A DNA stretch of 64,000 bases. Origin: Durusdinium trenchii (Eukaryota > Sar > Dinophyceae > Suessiales > Symbiodiniaceae). The DNA is taken from positions 54,887-118,886 of the forward strand of contig CAXAMN010001470.1 of the NCBI GenBank assembly GCA_963970005.1. Direction: 5' to 3'. Positions 54,625 to 64,000 of this stretch are shown here, piece after piece. How positions within the stretch are numbered: the first letter of the stretch is position 1; each line of letters opens with the position of its first letter. The translations under genes and the position numbers were made by a program. A model generated the notes under the pieces. That model did not search any database and was not told the DNA's origin. It saw nothing but the letters and a program-made list of their open reading frames with translations.

Positions 54625-54840
54625 CTCCCGTCTCGCTCCCCTCCATCTTCCCTCCCCCGCCCCGTCCCCACCCACGCGCCTCCCGTCTCGCTCCCCTCCA
54701 TCTTCCCTCCCCAGCCCCGTCCCCACCATGCACCTCCCGTCTCGCTCCCCTCCATCTTCCCTCGCCCCGTCCCCACCCTCCATCTTCCCTCCCCAGCCCC
54801 ATCCCCACCCGTCTCGCTCCCCTCCATCTTCCTGGCCCAA
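54625..54840. repeat. C-rich minisatellite, about 49-base unit
   Basis: Four to five copies of TCCCGTCTCGCTCCCCTCCA-TCTTCCCTCCCC-containing units with insertions of CAGCCCCGTCCCCACC. Plus strand is C-rich. The six overlapping frames across it are repeat artefacts. Confidence 0.9.
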
Positions 54841-54954
54841 CCCCGTCCACCTTCACATCCATTTTCCGTCCCCGACAACGCACGCTTTGTCTCGCTCTTC
54901 CGCGGCACTAGCGACTAAACGAGAGCGCAAGCATCGGAGATGCTTTTGGGAAAA

Positions 54955-55475
54955 ACACCTCTGAGGATCTTGCTGCTTGGAGTATCTCTGCTCCAGCACG
55001 GCAAGGCCCAAGGGCGTACGTTGATGAGCATCCAAGGCCTTGTGGCTGATGCAAACTAACAACTCGATGATGCTCAATAACAAAGAAGCAAAGGAAACAG
55101 TTGCCATCATACAGGTGAAGCTGACAAGGGTGTTTAGAGTTTAGAAGCTTAGAGTCACGTTCAATGGCGCAACAACCCCAAGCGATCCTATAGGAAGCAG
55201 GACAAAGCGTAACAGCGTCTTGCGCAACCAAGATTCATTTATCATACATTTTGGATGCTCCAGGAGTTTTTCCACCACCTTGTATACATCGCTTCAGCAA
55301 CAAAAACAAAAAACATTCCAAAACATTGCAGCGCCTTGATACTGGAAGCCAGTTTCTAGGTGTAGTTTGATTTGGAACCCTTGCGCCCGCTGCCAAGCAT
55401 CTTCAACATGGCCCATCCATGCTGCCAGGTGCAGAGGTGTTCGGCCATAGCCATCTCGTACCTTACACAAATCCG
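54955..55475 (-). CDS. Ankyrin-repeat exons
   Basis: At 55470-55390 the minus strand reads VRDGYGRTPLHLAAWMGHVE, a textbook ankyrin repeat (DGxGRTPLHLAAxxGH). At about 55110-54975 it reads ALDAHQRTPLGLAVLEQR, a second, less typical one. The two are in different frames, consistent with an intron. Ankyrin repeats bind proteins; the gene's role is unknown. Confidence 0.55.
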
Positions 55476-56159
55476 GTTGTTACTAGCTGCAACCCACCTT
55501 GCAAACTGTGAGACATACAGTCGTACAAAGAGCACTCTGCACTAATGTAAGTCCTTCATTTATCGCGCTGCAAGGGCTAGTCCACTTCGGACTTCACATA
55601 CGCAGGGGACACATAATTCAAGTACCTTGACAGAACCCCCGCCGATCATTCTGTGTTTAGAACTTGGCAAATTAAATGGCATGGTCACCATGGTCCGCTT
55701 CTTTGCGCAAACTAAGTTGCTCAAACTAGACGAAAGGGTAGCCTGAAGGCGAACATAACAAGAATAGAAGCGATGTAGCTTGCACATGGTGTGCATACGC
55801 GATATAGAACGAAACGTTTTCAGTGAGGACACCAGCACTGAAGACATGGATGATGATGGTGATGATGACAATCACGCATGATGAACAGACCACCAGTTAC
55901 AGACCAGTAGACCGATTTGAGACTTCACCAACTGTACATTTCCCCACCTGCATACTGCACACCCCCTACAACACCCCTATTTCCGCTCTTGCTGCGGACG
56001 CCTTCGTTCACGTCCCTTCCTCCAAATTGACCGGGGGAGTCTCCATAACTGGCAACTGTACATCTTGATGGGAAAGCAACAGCCGCCTCAACAGTCACCT
56101 ACAAAGCAAACAGACTCAAAAGTTGGCCACCTGCAGCAGCACAGTGCCCACCACAGTGG
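55476..56159. other. Interval without a supported gene
   Basis: Short overlapping frames only; a GATGATG run at 55847-55870. Confidence 0.4.
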
Positions 56160-56660
56160 CAAATTGCTCATAGAAGCCAAGAAAGCCAACAGAAGCCGTC
56201 AAATGCCATCGCAAGCCATCAAAAGCCACTTAAAAGCAAACAGAAGACACCAAAAGCCGCAAAAGCCAACCGAAGATCAAACGTCAACCAAAGCCACCAA
56301 AAGCGTTGAAAAAAGACATCCCAAAAAAGATTGAAGCGCAAATATACCACTTAAACAATACAATATGAGTTCAACACAAACATCTACAGCCAACGATATT
56401 TGTCAGTAGTAACACTAGCGTGACACCATCACCCATAGAACATAACGTGTCTCTCACTCCGTTTTCCTGGTTGCGTGAGCTCCGACTTCTCGACCTCACC
56501 CCATTTAGGGTGGGTTGGGTGGGCCTTTCTTTGAAGCCACAACTGCGTGTCCGACACGTAACGCTATCGGTCGAACTTTTCTTTCCTTCTAGCTACTACG
56601 TGTCCCTCACTCCGTTTTCCTAGTTGTGTGAGCTCCGACTTCTCGACCTCACCCCTCTTC
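56160..56660. repeat. AAAGCCA-type degenerate repeat and a 60-base direct repeat
   Basis: 56165-56310 holds about twelve degenerate AAAGCCANNA decamers. 56440-56505 and 56598-56657 are near-identical copies starting CGTGTC(T/C)CTCACTCCGTT and ending TTCTCGACCTCACCCC; their differences include GGTTGCG against AGTTGTG. Confidence 0.8.
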
Positions 56661-56936
56661 AGTTACCAAGGTTGAGTGAGTCGAAGCTTCTCCGGAGGTG
56701 GTGTCTTGGAAGAGCCAGAGGACTTGGGTTTCGAAGTTGTCTTTTCTTTTACTTCTTTGTCCAAGGCAGTTGCCGCCGCAACCATCTTCTTGAGGACGAG
56801 GAAGCCAAGGTTCTCCGTCCACTTCCATGCGCAGGTCGGGATCAAACTTCCCGAACTTTTCTTTACTTAGGTCGTCCGCATCTTCAGTCTGCTCTCTGGG
56901 TATCCAGGAAAGACTCAGGTCCAGGGAGTAAGAAGT

Positions 56937-58330
56937 CTAGCTGCGCCGCCAACTCCGTCGCCTCCAGGGAGCCTGCGGTCCGAACACCATGATGGCGACC
57001 GTCACGGCTAGAAGCTCAGAAGTGGAGATCGTCCGAAAAGGCTCACCTTTTAGGTACAGGAAAGGTGCGTTCTTTCTGGTCAACTTTACGTGGAACCAGC
57101 GCGCCTGCATGGTCGTGTTGGTGCTGTAGGTTTCCCAGCCGCCGATGGCGACGCCGTCCTGGTCTGCCATGGCGTCCACCCGGAAGATCTCACCCAGGAC
57201 TTTCGGCGTGGGAGAAAGTGACTTCATCGGGGTTTTGCTGACCATCTCCTGGAAGAAGGCAATGGCCAGTTTTACCGCCATGTGGAGCTCGAAGTGGTAC
57301 TCGAGCAATTGCAGCATATAGTGGGGCCAAGAAAGGCCTGGCCACCTTGATGGCTCCTGACAAGAACCCCATGCGACCCAAGCCGGCTTTGAACTCTCTG
57401 CCCAACCGAACAAGGTGCTCTTCCCGCAGTACGACGATTTGGAGGCACGCTCGCCTTCGACGTCAAATCGGTTGGTTCCGGCGCAGGAGAGAGACTGGGG
57501 GCTCCAGGCCTGTACATGTCGGTTAGACAAGGAGGAGGAAGTGTTCTTGAACACCCGAGGCACCTTCATGGTTGCTTCAGCAGCTTTTTGGTGGGGTCGA
57601 CTGGCGGGGCTTCTCTTTCGGGTTTTCCACCAGGTGCTACCTCGCGATGCCTCACTGTACCTCATGCTGTTCGCAGACGATGGGCTGCTCCTCGCCTCCG
57701 GCGAGCACTGCCACACCTTGATCTTTGCCTTGTTCATCTACCTGGAGGTGATGGAAGTTCCCCTCTCTTGGCCCAAGACCAGGGGAGGATTGGAGACCGA
57801 ATGGATTGGCTATACAGTCGACTTCAAGAACTGGACCTTGAGCATCAGCAAACGAAAGGTGGATTGGCTCAACACCTGGAGCAATTGGGCGATCTCGGAG
57901 GGTCGCATGCTGGTCGAGGTGGGTATTGACCCGCAGCCCGGGGGTTCCATCGTGAACCACCCTGACATCGCTCTACTGCGAGCCACCTGCAACTCGTCCC
58001 CTTGGCCTCGCCCAGCGTGACCTTCACCGTCCAACCTTTCTCCAGGTCCGATTCGACGTGCGCTCTGACCTTCTCTATGTGCTCCTTCGCCGAGGTGTAG
58101 TTGCCGCGGAACTCGTGTAGGTCTGAATCCTCCCACCTGGCCGGTTGATCTTCAGCTTCCTTTTTCTCCCTCTTGTTGTAGACGGAGCTGACCCAAGGTA
58201 TCTCACCTCTGGCGCCGAGCGGAACCCCTGTCGCCGCCATGCCCTCCAAGAACTTCGAGTCCGGGTCCTGCACCACCTCAGCCCAGGCACGCAATCGCCG
58301 AAAGTGGATCTCAGACGACCTGTCCGTTGA
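56937..58330 (-). pseudogene. DIRS-like reverse transcriptase/RNase H pseudogene with internal inversion
   Basis: The gene runs on the minus strand. N-terminal part, 58310-57885: LRAWAEVVQDPDSKFLEGMA, VPLGARGEI, then HDGTPGLRVNTHL. C-terminal part, 57410-56940: REFKAGLGRMGFLSGAIKVA, ARPFLAPLYA, then RNase H start FRVDAMADQDGVAIGGWET and STSELLAV. The palm between them is read from the plus strand instead (57430-57905): FDVKS (first catalytic Asp), RDWGLQACTC, GTFMVASAAFWWGRLAGLLF, LFADDG (57668-57685) and WIGYTVDFKNWTLSISKRK. Joined in family order the three pieces make one RT. There are frame breaks near 57300, 57470 and 57990. It cannot be functional. Confidence 0.8.
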
Positions 58331-58454
58331 CCTACGATGTGGATCAAAACCAAGGCCCACCAACAACTGATCCATCCTTCCCTTGAGACCTGTAACCTGG
58401 AGAGCCCAAACTGGCGCTTGGGCGTATATTATGCACCCAGAGCAAAAAGAAACA

Positions 58455-58560
58455 TCCATGGGCGTTTCTCGGGCTCAAGAAACACCCACGGGCGTTTCTT
58501 TCACAAAAGAAACAACCCGGGGCGTTTCTTTCACAAAAGATACACCCGACCCCTGGGAGT
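58455..58560. repeat. 33-base tandem repeat, three copies
   Basis: Three units of GGGCGTTTCT(T/C)... CAAAAGAAACA with CCCACGG/CCCGGGG variation. The phrase CCTGGAGAGCCCAAACTGG occurs at 58399 and again at 58722. Confidence 0.8.
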
Positions 58561-58955
58561 GCTCCGCTACCATGGGTCCGAAAACGTGCACGGCGCCACA
58601 ACGAGAGCACAGTCGCGCCCACCAGATTCTGCGAGCCTGCGCAGTCGAAATGGACGAAGATCTCGAGGTGAATGAATTCCTACTTAAATTCACTATATAT
58701 AACCCAATGAACATATGGCCTGGAGAGCCCAAACTGGTGCATGCTTGGGTGGGTGTATCCTGTATGCTTCTTTGTTGCGAGTTGTTGGGAGCTGCATTGC
58801 GCACATGTGTGTTTTTCCATAGCGCGCATTTTTAAAAACATGTTTTGTCTTCGTGTTTTCGTTTGGGTTTGTTCTTCGTGCTTTCATATTGCATGCATGC
58901 ATGCGTTTGCAAAGCACAGCGTCGACGCATCTTTTCAATCCATTGATTGGTCTGC

Positions 58956-60650
58956 TTAAACGTCCTTCAAAGCACGAAACTGCAGGGCCCTCTTCAAACA
59001 GTATCGCCTGGCCCATGCTTTGTGGTAAGTGGAACCGTGGCAACTTTTTGCTACTGAGCGAGTCTTGCCCATAAAGTCTTCGTCCAGGAATGCGGAAAGG
59101 TGCTGTAAACATATCTTGTTCTGGGAGAACACATCGACCAAGTGGCGCAAGTAGTGGGATTTTAAAATTCACTTCATTTTTTGCAAACTCTCGCAAGAGA
59201 GTCGCTGGTAACACGCAAGGTGAAGACGGAGCAGCCAAGTGACTTCTGCAACGCACGGCGCTGACATGATCACGCATTTGTTCAAGTTGAACGTGCTTAA
59301 TGCCACATCCAAGGTCCAGCACATTGTTGCTCTCAACTGCGCATGTCGTTGCAACTGCACCGGCGCATTGCACGCCAAAAGACACATAATGTGTGTACAA
59401 AAACCCAATAGCGTTCTTGCTTTGGCAGCCTTGACTCTGGAGTCGAGAATTGGATACGGCCAGTGATCATAAGATGGTCGGCCCAAGCGAGCTTTCGTCA
59501 GCTTGCCCATGTAGAGCGCCATACCGTGGCTTCGCGCCCATGCTTCCGCGTGTTTGCTGAATAACCTCAATATGTCATTGTGGTCTTGTAGACCGTAAAA
59601 GAGCCCCATCGAACCGTCTTGAAGGGAGTCGATCAAGACTGATGCAACAATGTCGCGAAGAGTCCCCAGATGCACTATGTGCATCAAGTCGAGGAGCCGT
59701 TTGCTCTTCTCAAACCTGGGAACAACTTTCCAAGGGCTAGGATCAGAAGGCGAATCTTCCATTGTCAATGTCCAACGCCACAACGCTCTCAGAGTAAGGT
59801 CTCCCCAAGACAATTCAGGGCTCCTTTTGTCCGAAGTGGCCAGGCACCAATCGCAGCATGAGTTGCATTTGAAATATCTGCCAGTTTTCTCCAGGAAGTG
59901 CGAATACATGTGCGCTTCCATGTCGCCCTTCCAGTAACAGAAGGCCTGAGGTTCTGATCGCAAGACGATAGGAAACAATTTTGAAGGAAGGTGCCCCAGA
60001 AACGAAAGGCATGTTATTGCAGCCTTTACCTCAGTATCCTTTTCAAAAAAACTTCAAAAATGGAACCACACGACAGACTCTTCAAAGAAACTTAAAAGAA
60101 CAGAAACACACTTTCAGGATAGCTGCTCCACGCAATGGCATACGTGTCCCTGCCAGTTTGTCGCGTTCAGAGTCCACAGAATGGAACTTGCCATCATGGT
60201 CCACAAAGGCCCATTCACCAATTTCCAACTGCTTCAGGTCCCATGCAAGGATTCTGCAAATTGTTTCTCGAGTGGCCTCTGTAACTTTGAAGTTCCAACG
60301 CCGGCTATACACTGTCTTGTGAGCCATGAGTCGGCACGCTTGCAGCCACTGGACCATGACCAGATCGTACAGGTACTGCCTGAGCCATTGCGAGACTAAC
60401 GCAGCATGACTGACTGCCACACAACCCCATGTATATTCTGGGGCCAAAATGTTGATCTATTTCACAAAAGCGCCGGCAAAATGTGGAACTGCATCCTCGT
60501 GCACAATGATTGGAACGTGTGTCCCTGCAAGTTCCGGCACACCAGAAGCAGTCCATAGAGCTGCCAAGTCTTTGTCAGCACCCAAGCACTCGTGGATCAC
60601 CTTAAAACGCTCAAGTGCCAATTCGTTTGATCTTACGTTTGTTGGGCACC
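58956..60650 (-). CDS. Repetitive dinoflagellate-type protein of unknown function, interrupted
   Basis: Minus-strand pieces in order: 60640-60460 (SNELALERFKVIHECLGADK, THVPIIVHEDAVPHFAGAFV), an in-frame TAG, 60447-60100 (ALVSQWLRQYLYDLVMVQWL, KVTEATRETICRILAW), 59995-59170 (EPQAFCYWKGDMEAHMYSHF, CDWCLATSDKR, RLLDLMHIVHLGTLRDIVAS) and 59150-58956 (HLVDVFSQNKICLQHLSAFL, DEDFMGKTRSVAKSC). Two CxxC-like pairs sit in the third piece. I have the impression of a multi-copy family in dinoflagellate genomes, perhaps transposon-derived, but can name no function. Introns or indels separate the pieces; the TAG at about 60460 suggests decay. Confidence 0.5.
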
Positions 60651-60656
60651 ACCACA

Positions 60657-60712
60657 TATTATATGTATGCATATATATATAAGCATATATATATGTATAC
60701 AATATATAGAAC
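60657..60712. repeat. AT-rich palindromic microsatellite
   Basis: ATATATGTATGCATATATATA and its near reverse complement lie close together and could extrude a cruciform. Confidence 0.75.
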
Positions 60713-60870
60713 ATAAATTCCAACAACAGCTGAAGGCCAAACAAGTCGCACGCGGGCCCGCTGAGTGGAGCGCTTGCAGCATGTCGGATGGAAGTATGAC
60801 CGAAATCTCCTGGCTTTGGAGGCCATCCAAAGCATGAAGCAAAGGGACATTGACCTTGTAGATCCGAATT
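60713..60870 (-). pseudogene. Ankyrin-like remnant
   Basis: On the minus strand DLQGQCP, PLLHALDGLQSQE and KPGDFGHTSIRHAASA together resemble ankyrin repeats (D-x-x-GxTPLHxA) but fall in two frames, so an indel is likely. Confidence 0.35.
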
Positions 60871-61753
60871 GGGAGCTTCACAAAGCGGAAGAAGTCGCGC
60901 TCCCGAGAACATGCAAGTTGCTTTGCACTCACCTGATGGGCGCAAAAATCAAATGAACCCAATCTGGTCAACATTCAACCCCAATCTTGTGAACATTCAA
61001 AAAGCAATGTTCCTGAACATATTCAAATTCAAAACGCAAGTGGTATATATAGCGAATTCAGAATTCAATGTGCAATGTCAAAATAGCAATGTTCCCTATG
61101 CATCCGCCTTGCAGCAACCGTCTTTGACAAACATGTCTGCGGTCTCCCCAGCGCCCTTCACAGAAAGCTTTCCGGACGCAACACGATCTGCCAATCGGAG
61201 CACTCCAGCACTATCCATATCGTCCACAGACCTGTGTCCATGCATCGCAAGAGGAACTTGCAAAATTGACCACAAATGTCGACACATGTTTGGATGATTT
61301 CAACAACACTTGCAATAAAATGACAAGGCACATTTTCTTGCGGTATTTGCGAGCTGGCTCTGTGATGTCAGGCTTCGACCTGCGCGTGGCCAGAAACAAC
61401 TGCCACTTTGACTTGGTCACTGTGCAAAACTGCCAAACGCTCTGCAGGTCAGGAACTTAGAGGACAGCAGCTAAATTTGTCTCTTCGCACGGGCCTCTCA
61501 AGACACCACCAAAAATCACTTGTCCACCCCAGCCCATCTCAAGTCGATTCGACTTGAGCTCACGGGCCACCCCTACAAATGGGCAATGATGGAGTTTGAG
61601 GGCTGCTTCGACTGCTTTCTGCACTCAAAGGAAGGCTGACCAAGCCACACATCAGAAATCATTTCATTCAACAACCGCCTTTGTTGGTATAGCATTGAAC
61701 TTCAAAACGTAGTAGCTGGTCAGCTGTAAACTAACTATAGGATATCTATGATA
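60871..61753. other. Interval without a supported gene
   Basis: A 60-codon minus frame at 61096-61287 has no motif. Nothing else is recognised. Confidence 0.4.
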
Positions 61754-62517
61754 TCAGGCCTTGGCTTTTGCCTTAGCCTTCGACTTCCCTGCCGCCTTCT
61801 TGTTTGCTTGCTTAGCAATGGCTGAAGCAGCTTGCTGCGGCTTCTCGTACTGCCTTTGTAAAGACAGCATCTCCTTGACCATGGGAATGTAGTCCGCCTC
61901 CTGCACGCATGGCAACACATGAGTGGAGCAGATGAGTGGAACTCAACAATCATACGAATGAAGAAGTTCCCCAAAGCCTGCGAACTAGAAGCTTCCCAAA
62001 GCGCTTCATTTGTTGGCTCCCAAAGCGGAATAGAAGCCCAGCCTCATTCACCTGCGCCGACACCAGCTGCTGGACCTTCAAGTACAGCTCCCTAAGCAAC
62101 AGCCACAAGCATCATAAGGTGAAGAAGTCCTGCTGAAAAAATGCGTCATAAGGTTGAGTCTGGTGCAACCAGGACACTCAAACAGTCTAGAAAATTTGTC
62201 CATCTCCGTCTTCAAGGCCTCTCCATACGGCAAAGGCTGCAAGGTAAGCGCCAACTGGCTTGAATCGCTCTTCTTCTTGAGCAATTTTTGAGCCATATCA
62301 CGGCCCTTTTCCAGCGGCGTCAAAGTTGACTGGTCCTTTGGCTGACGCCTCGGCTTTTTGGGGGCCGGCTCCTCCACCCTTCCATCGCCTGCGGCGTGCT
62401 AGGCGCAACCGACAGCGCTGCAGGACTGTAAGGTGAAGGTGTAGGTGTGCCTGACGACGATGGCTGGTCTGGCAACATAGAAAGGCGCTTGGAGCACTTC
62501 GGCTTGGGCGCAGGCAT
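61754..62517 (-). CDS. Three-exon gene, unrecognised basic protein
   Basis: Exon 1 runs from ATG 62517 (MPAPKPKCSKRLSML; an in-frame ATG at 62604 is an alternative) to 62178, ending RLFE. Intron 62177-62092 is GTGTCC...TTAG. Exon 2 is 62091-62052 (ELYLKVQQLVSAQ). Intron 62051-61901 is GTGAAT...GCAG. Exon 3, 61900-61754, reads EADYIPMVKEMLSLQRQYEK, then a lysine/alanine tail AGKSKAKAKAKA and TGA. The joined frame is continuous over both introns, and the acceptors are followed by G as is usual in dinoflagellates. Exon 1 needs a one-base shift near 62365-62400 (from ...APSTPQA to VEEPAPKKPRRQ), either an assembly error or a mutation. The protein is basic with a helical middle; it may be nuclear. 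Confidence 0.6.
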
Positions 62518-62762
62518 CTTCCTAAAAGCTTCCAAGGTCAATTCTGCGCAGAAAACCAACGCGAAAAAGTCGCCCGCAAGGAAACTCAAGAAAAACCTTT
62601 CCAATCAACCAAAACTCATGAGGTCGGAGATGGAATCCTTGTTCTCATCATCCACAGCAATCTTCCCGGTTGTCAGGATAGAACCTCAAACAGCATAGAT
62701 AAAAAATAATCGACCGCGTAGAAAAGTCTTCAAACGTCAACAAAAGTTTTGCCACGTTTTGC

Positions 62763-64000
62763 CTAGTAACCTCTTCTCTTGAAGTTCTCGTCCTCATCCA
62801 CCCGCTTGGCAACAAGAAACACCCAGCCATTTGGATTGTTCTCATCTCGCTCCACCAAACCATTATCCATCTTATGCTTCATCACCTTGTCCGCCTCATC
62901 ACCATAGGCATCAACCATCTGCTTCTTTGTAAGGCGCAACGCCTGTTTGCGGGAAGTCTGGATGCGGCCCTCCTCCTCTTGAAGCTGCAAAATGGCACTG
63001 ACGCCGCTCAATGATCCATTCTGCTCACACAGCATCCCAATCCTTGGATATGGTCAAGGAACCAGGAAAAATGAACATCAGCATCCCCAAGCAGGGTCAA
63101 GGCAAAACATCACCCTAAGCAAATCCGCCCGTAGGGAAATCCAGAGGGAAAAACAAACATCACCTTAAGCAACGCAAAGAATCAGTTCAGATTTCCGGCT
63201 CTCATCAAAAACCAGTGCATGGAGCGAAGGCATGCCCTGAACTCGGGCAGGGTTATCCCTCAACCTGTTGATGAGGTTCGCTGCAGCTCGTCTCGAGTAT
63301 GTCTCATTGTTTTTGTTCATGTGTTGCACAGGTTGGAACACCTGTTGCTTCTGCTCCTGCTTTGAGTTCTGCAGAGTGGGCTGCTGCACTGCCGATGGAT
63401 GCTGTACTGCTGAGGGTCGCTGCTGTTGTTGGGCCATGGCTGCTGCGCCTGCACTTGCCGTCGCTGTGGCTGGCTGCCCAAGCGGTTTGCACGAAGATGG
63501 GACTTGCCATCCCATGGCTTGCAACTCTGCTTCTGTGATCTCTTGCTTTGCATGGGGGGTTGCTGGCAGCCTCCCATCCGTTTCGGGAGCTGCAGTCTTC
63601 TCTGCAGGCTGGCTGGGCGCTAGCTTTGCCTGCTGCTGTGGTAGCGAAGCGTTTTCCTCTGCATGGGCAGTGCCTGGGAGTGGAGCACAAGCTTGTTGAA
63701 TTTGATGCGGAGTCGGTAGGTCTCCATGGACCAAAGTCACAGCCTGAACAAGTGAAGGCAGAGCAACTGGCTGGACAGCTGGGTGCTGCAGCGGCTGGGC
63801 TCCTGGAGCTGCTGGAATGGCTGGGGCTGGTGGCTGGACTTGCTGCTCATGGTCGGGCAAAGCTTTTTGGTCTGGCTGGCTGGGCGCTGGGTTGGCCTGC
63901 TGCTGTGGTAGCGGAGCTTTTTGCCCTGGCTGCATGGGCGCTGCCGGGCCTGGTGGCTGGGCGCTGCCGGGCCTGGTGGCTGGACTTGCTGCTCATGAGA
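62763..64000 (-). CDS. Q/P-rich protein with conserved C-terminal region, two exons, partial
   Basis: The upstream exon (63935 or beyond to about 63175) encodes a Gln/Pro/Ala-rich region with repeats (PLPQQQANPAPSQP, LPQQQAKLAPSQP) and then a globular part, NLINRLRDNPARVQGMPSLH and VFDESRKSELI. The downstream exon (about 63020-62767) reads NGSLSGVSAILQLQEEEGRI, KQMVDAYGDEADKVMKHKMD and NGWVFLVAKRVDEDENFKRR. The globular region resembles one that recurs in many dinoflagellate multi-copy proteins. The exon junction is uncertain: GCGTTGCTTAAG|GTGATG at 63166 leaves a stop in frame, so an earlier donor is more likely. A 23-base direct duplication at 63946-63991 breaks the frame just left of the edge, so the true start is not settled. 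Confidence 0.55.

Overview
The window looks like nuclear DNA of a dinoflagellate, most probably of the Symbiodiniaceae. That is an inference from its retroelements (a long copia element, a LINE whose polyprotein ends in C2H2 fingers and a ubiquitin-protease-like domain, and DIRS/Ngaro-type reverse transcriptase and tyrosine recombinase genes), from one dispersed repeat family, and from short GT-AG exons with low gene density. No rRNA, tRNA, CRISPR or organellar gene was recognised, and no spliced-leader sequence was seen.

Layout. Positions 1-7208 (minus) hold a copia Gag-Pol frame, open for 2,402 codons and running off the left edge. Positions 7.2-16.4 kb are mostly non-coding, with simple repeats, two copies of a dispersed CTACTAGG-type repeat and one intact single-exon membrane-protein gene (12817-13701, plus). 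Positions 16376-20078 are a complete-looking tyrosine-recombinase retroelement with split direct repeats (A1-ORF-B1-A2-spacer-B2), inserted into a diverged tandem repeat. Positions 20-29 kb contain scattered exon candidates (FHA-like, ubiquitin-like), three more copies of the dispersed repeat, and the first exon of a Gfo/Idh/MocA oxidoreductase (27866-28783, plus).

Positions 29.6-45.2 kb form a distinct domain. It is very AT-rich, and the remaining C (left part) or G (right part) lies largely in CpG. It carries a decayed LINE (30.3-34.7 kb), tandem arrays, two long diverged duplications and a 10-N assembly gap. Duplicate pairs inside it differ mainly by C-to-T and G-to-A with CpG kept, which points to biased mutation rather than random divergence.

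Positions 45.2-64 kb return to ordinary composition. Pieces of helical, possibly HEAT-like, protein genes lie on both strands (46.4-52.3 kb). They are followed by an irregular array of TTACAAAATCAAC-like motifs, a C-rich minisatellite, ankyrin exons, a DIRS-like reverse transcriptase pseudogene whose palm segment is inverted in place (56.9-58.3 kb), a repetitive dinoflagellate-type gene (59.0-60.65 kb, minus) and two multi-exon genes at the right end (61754-62604 and 62763-64000, minus). Host genes are few and unlinked in function; mobile elements and repeats dominate.
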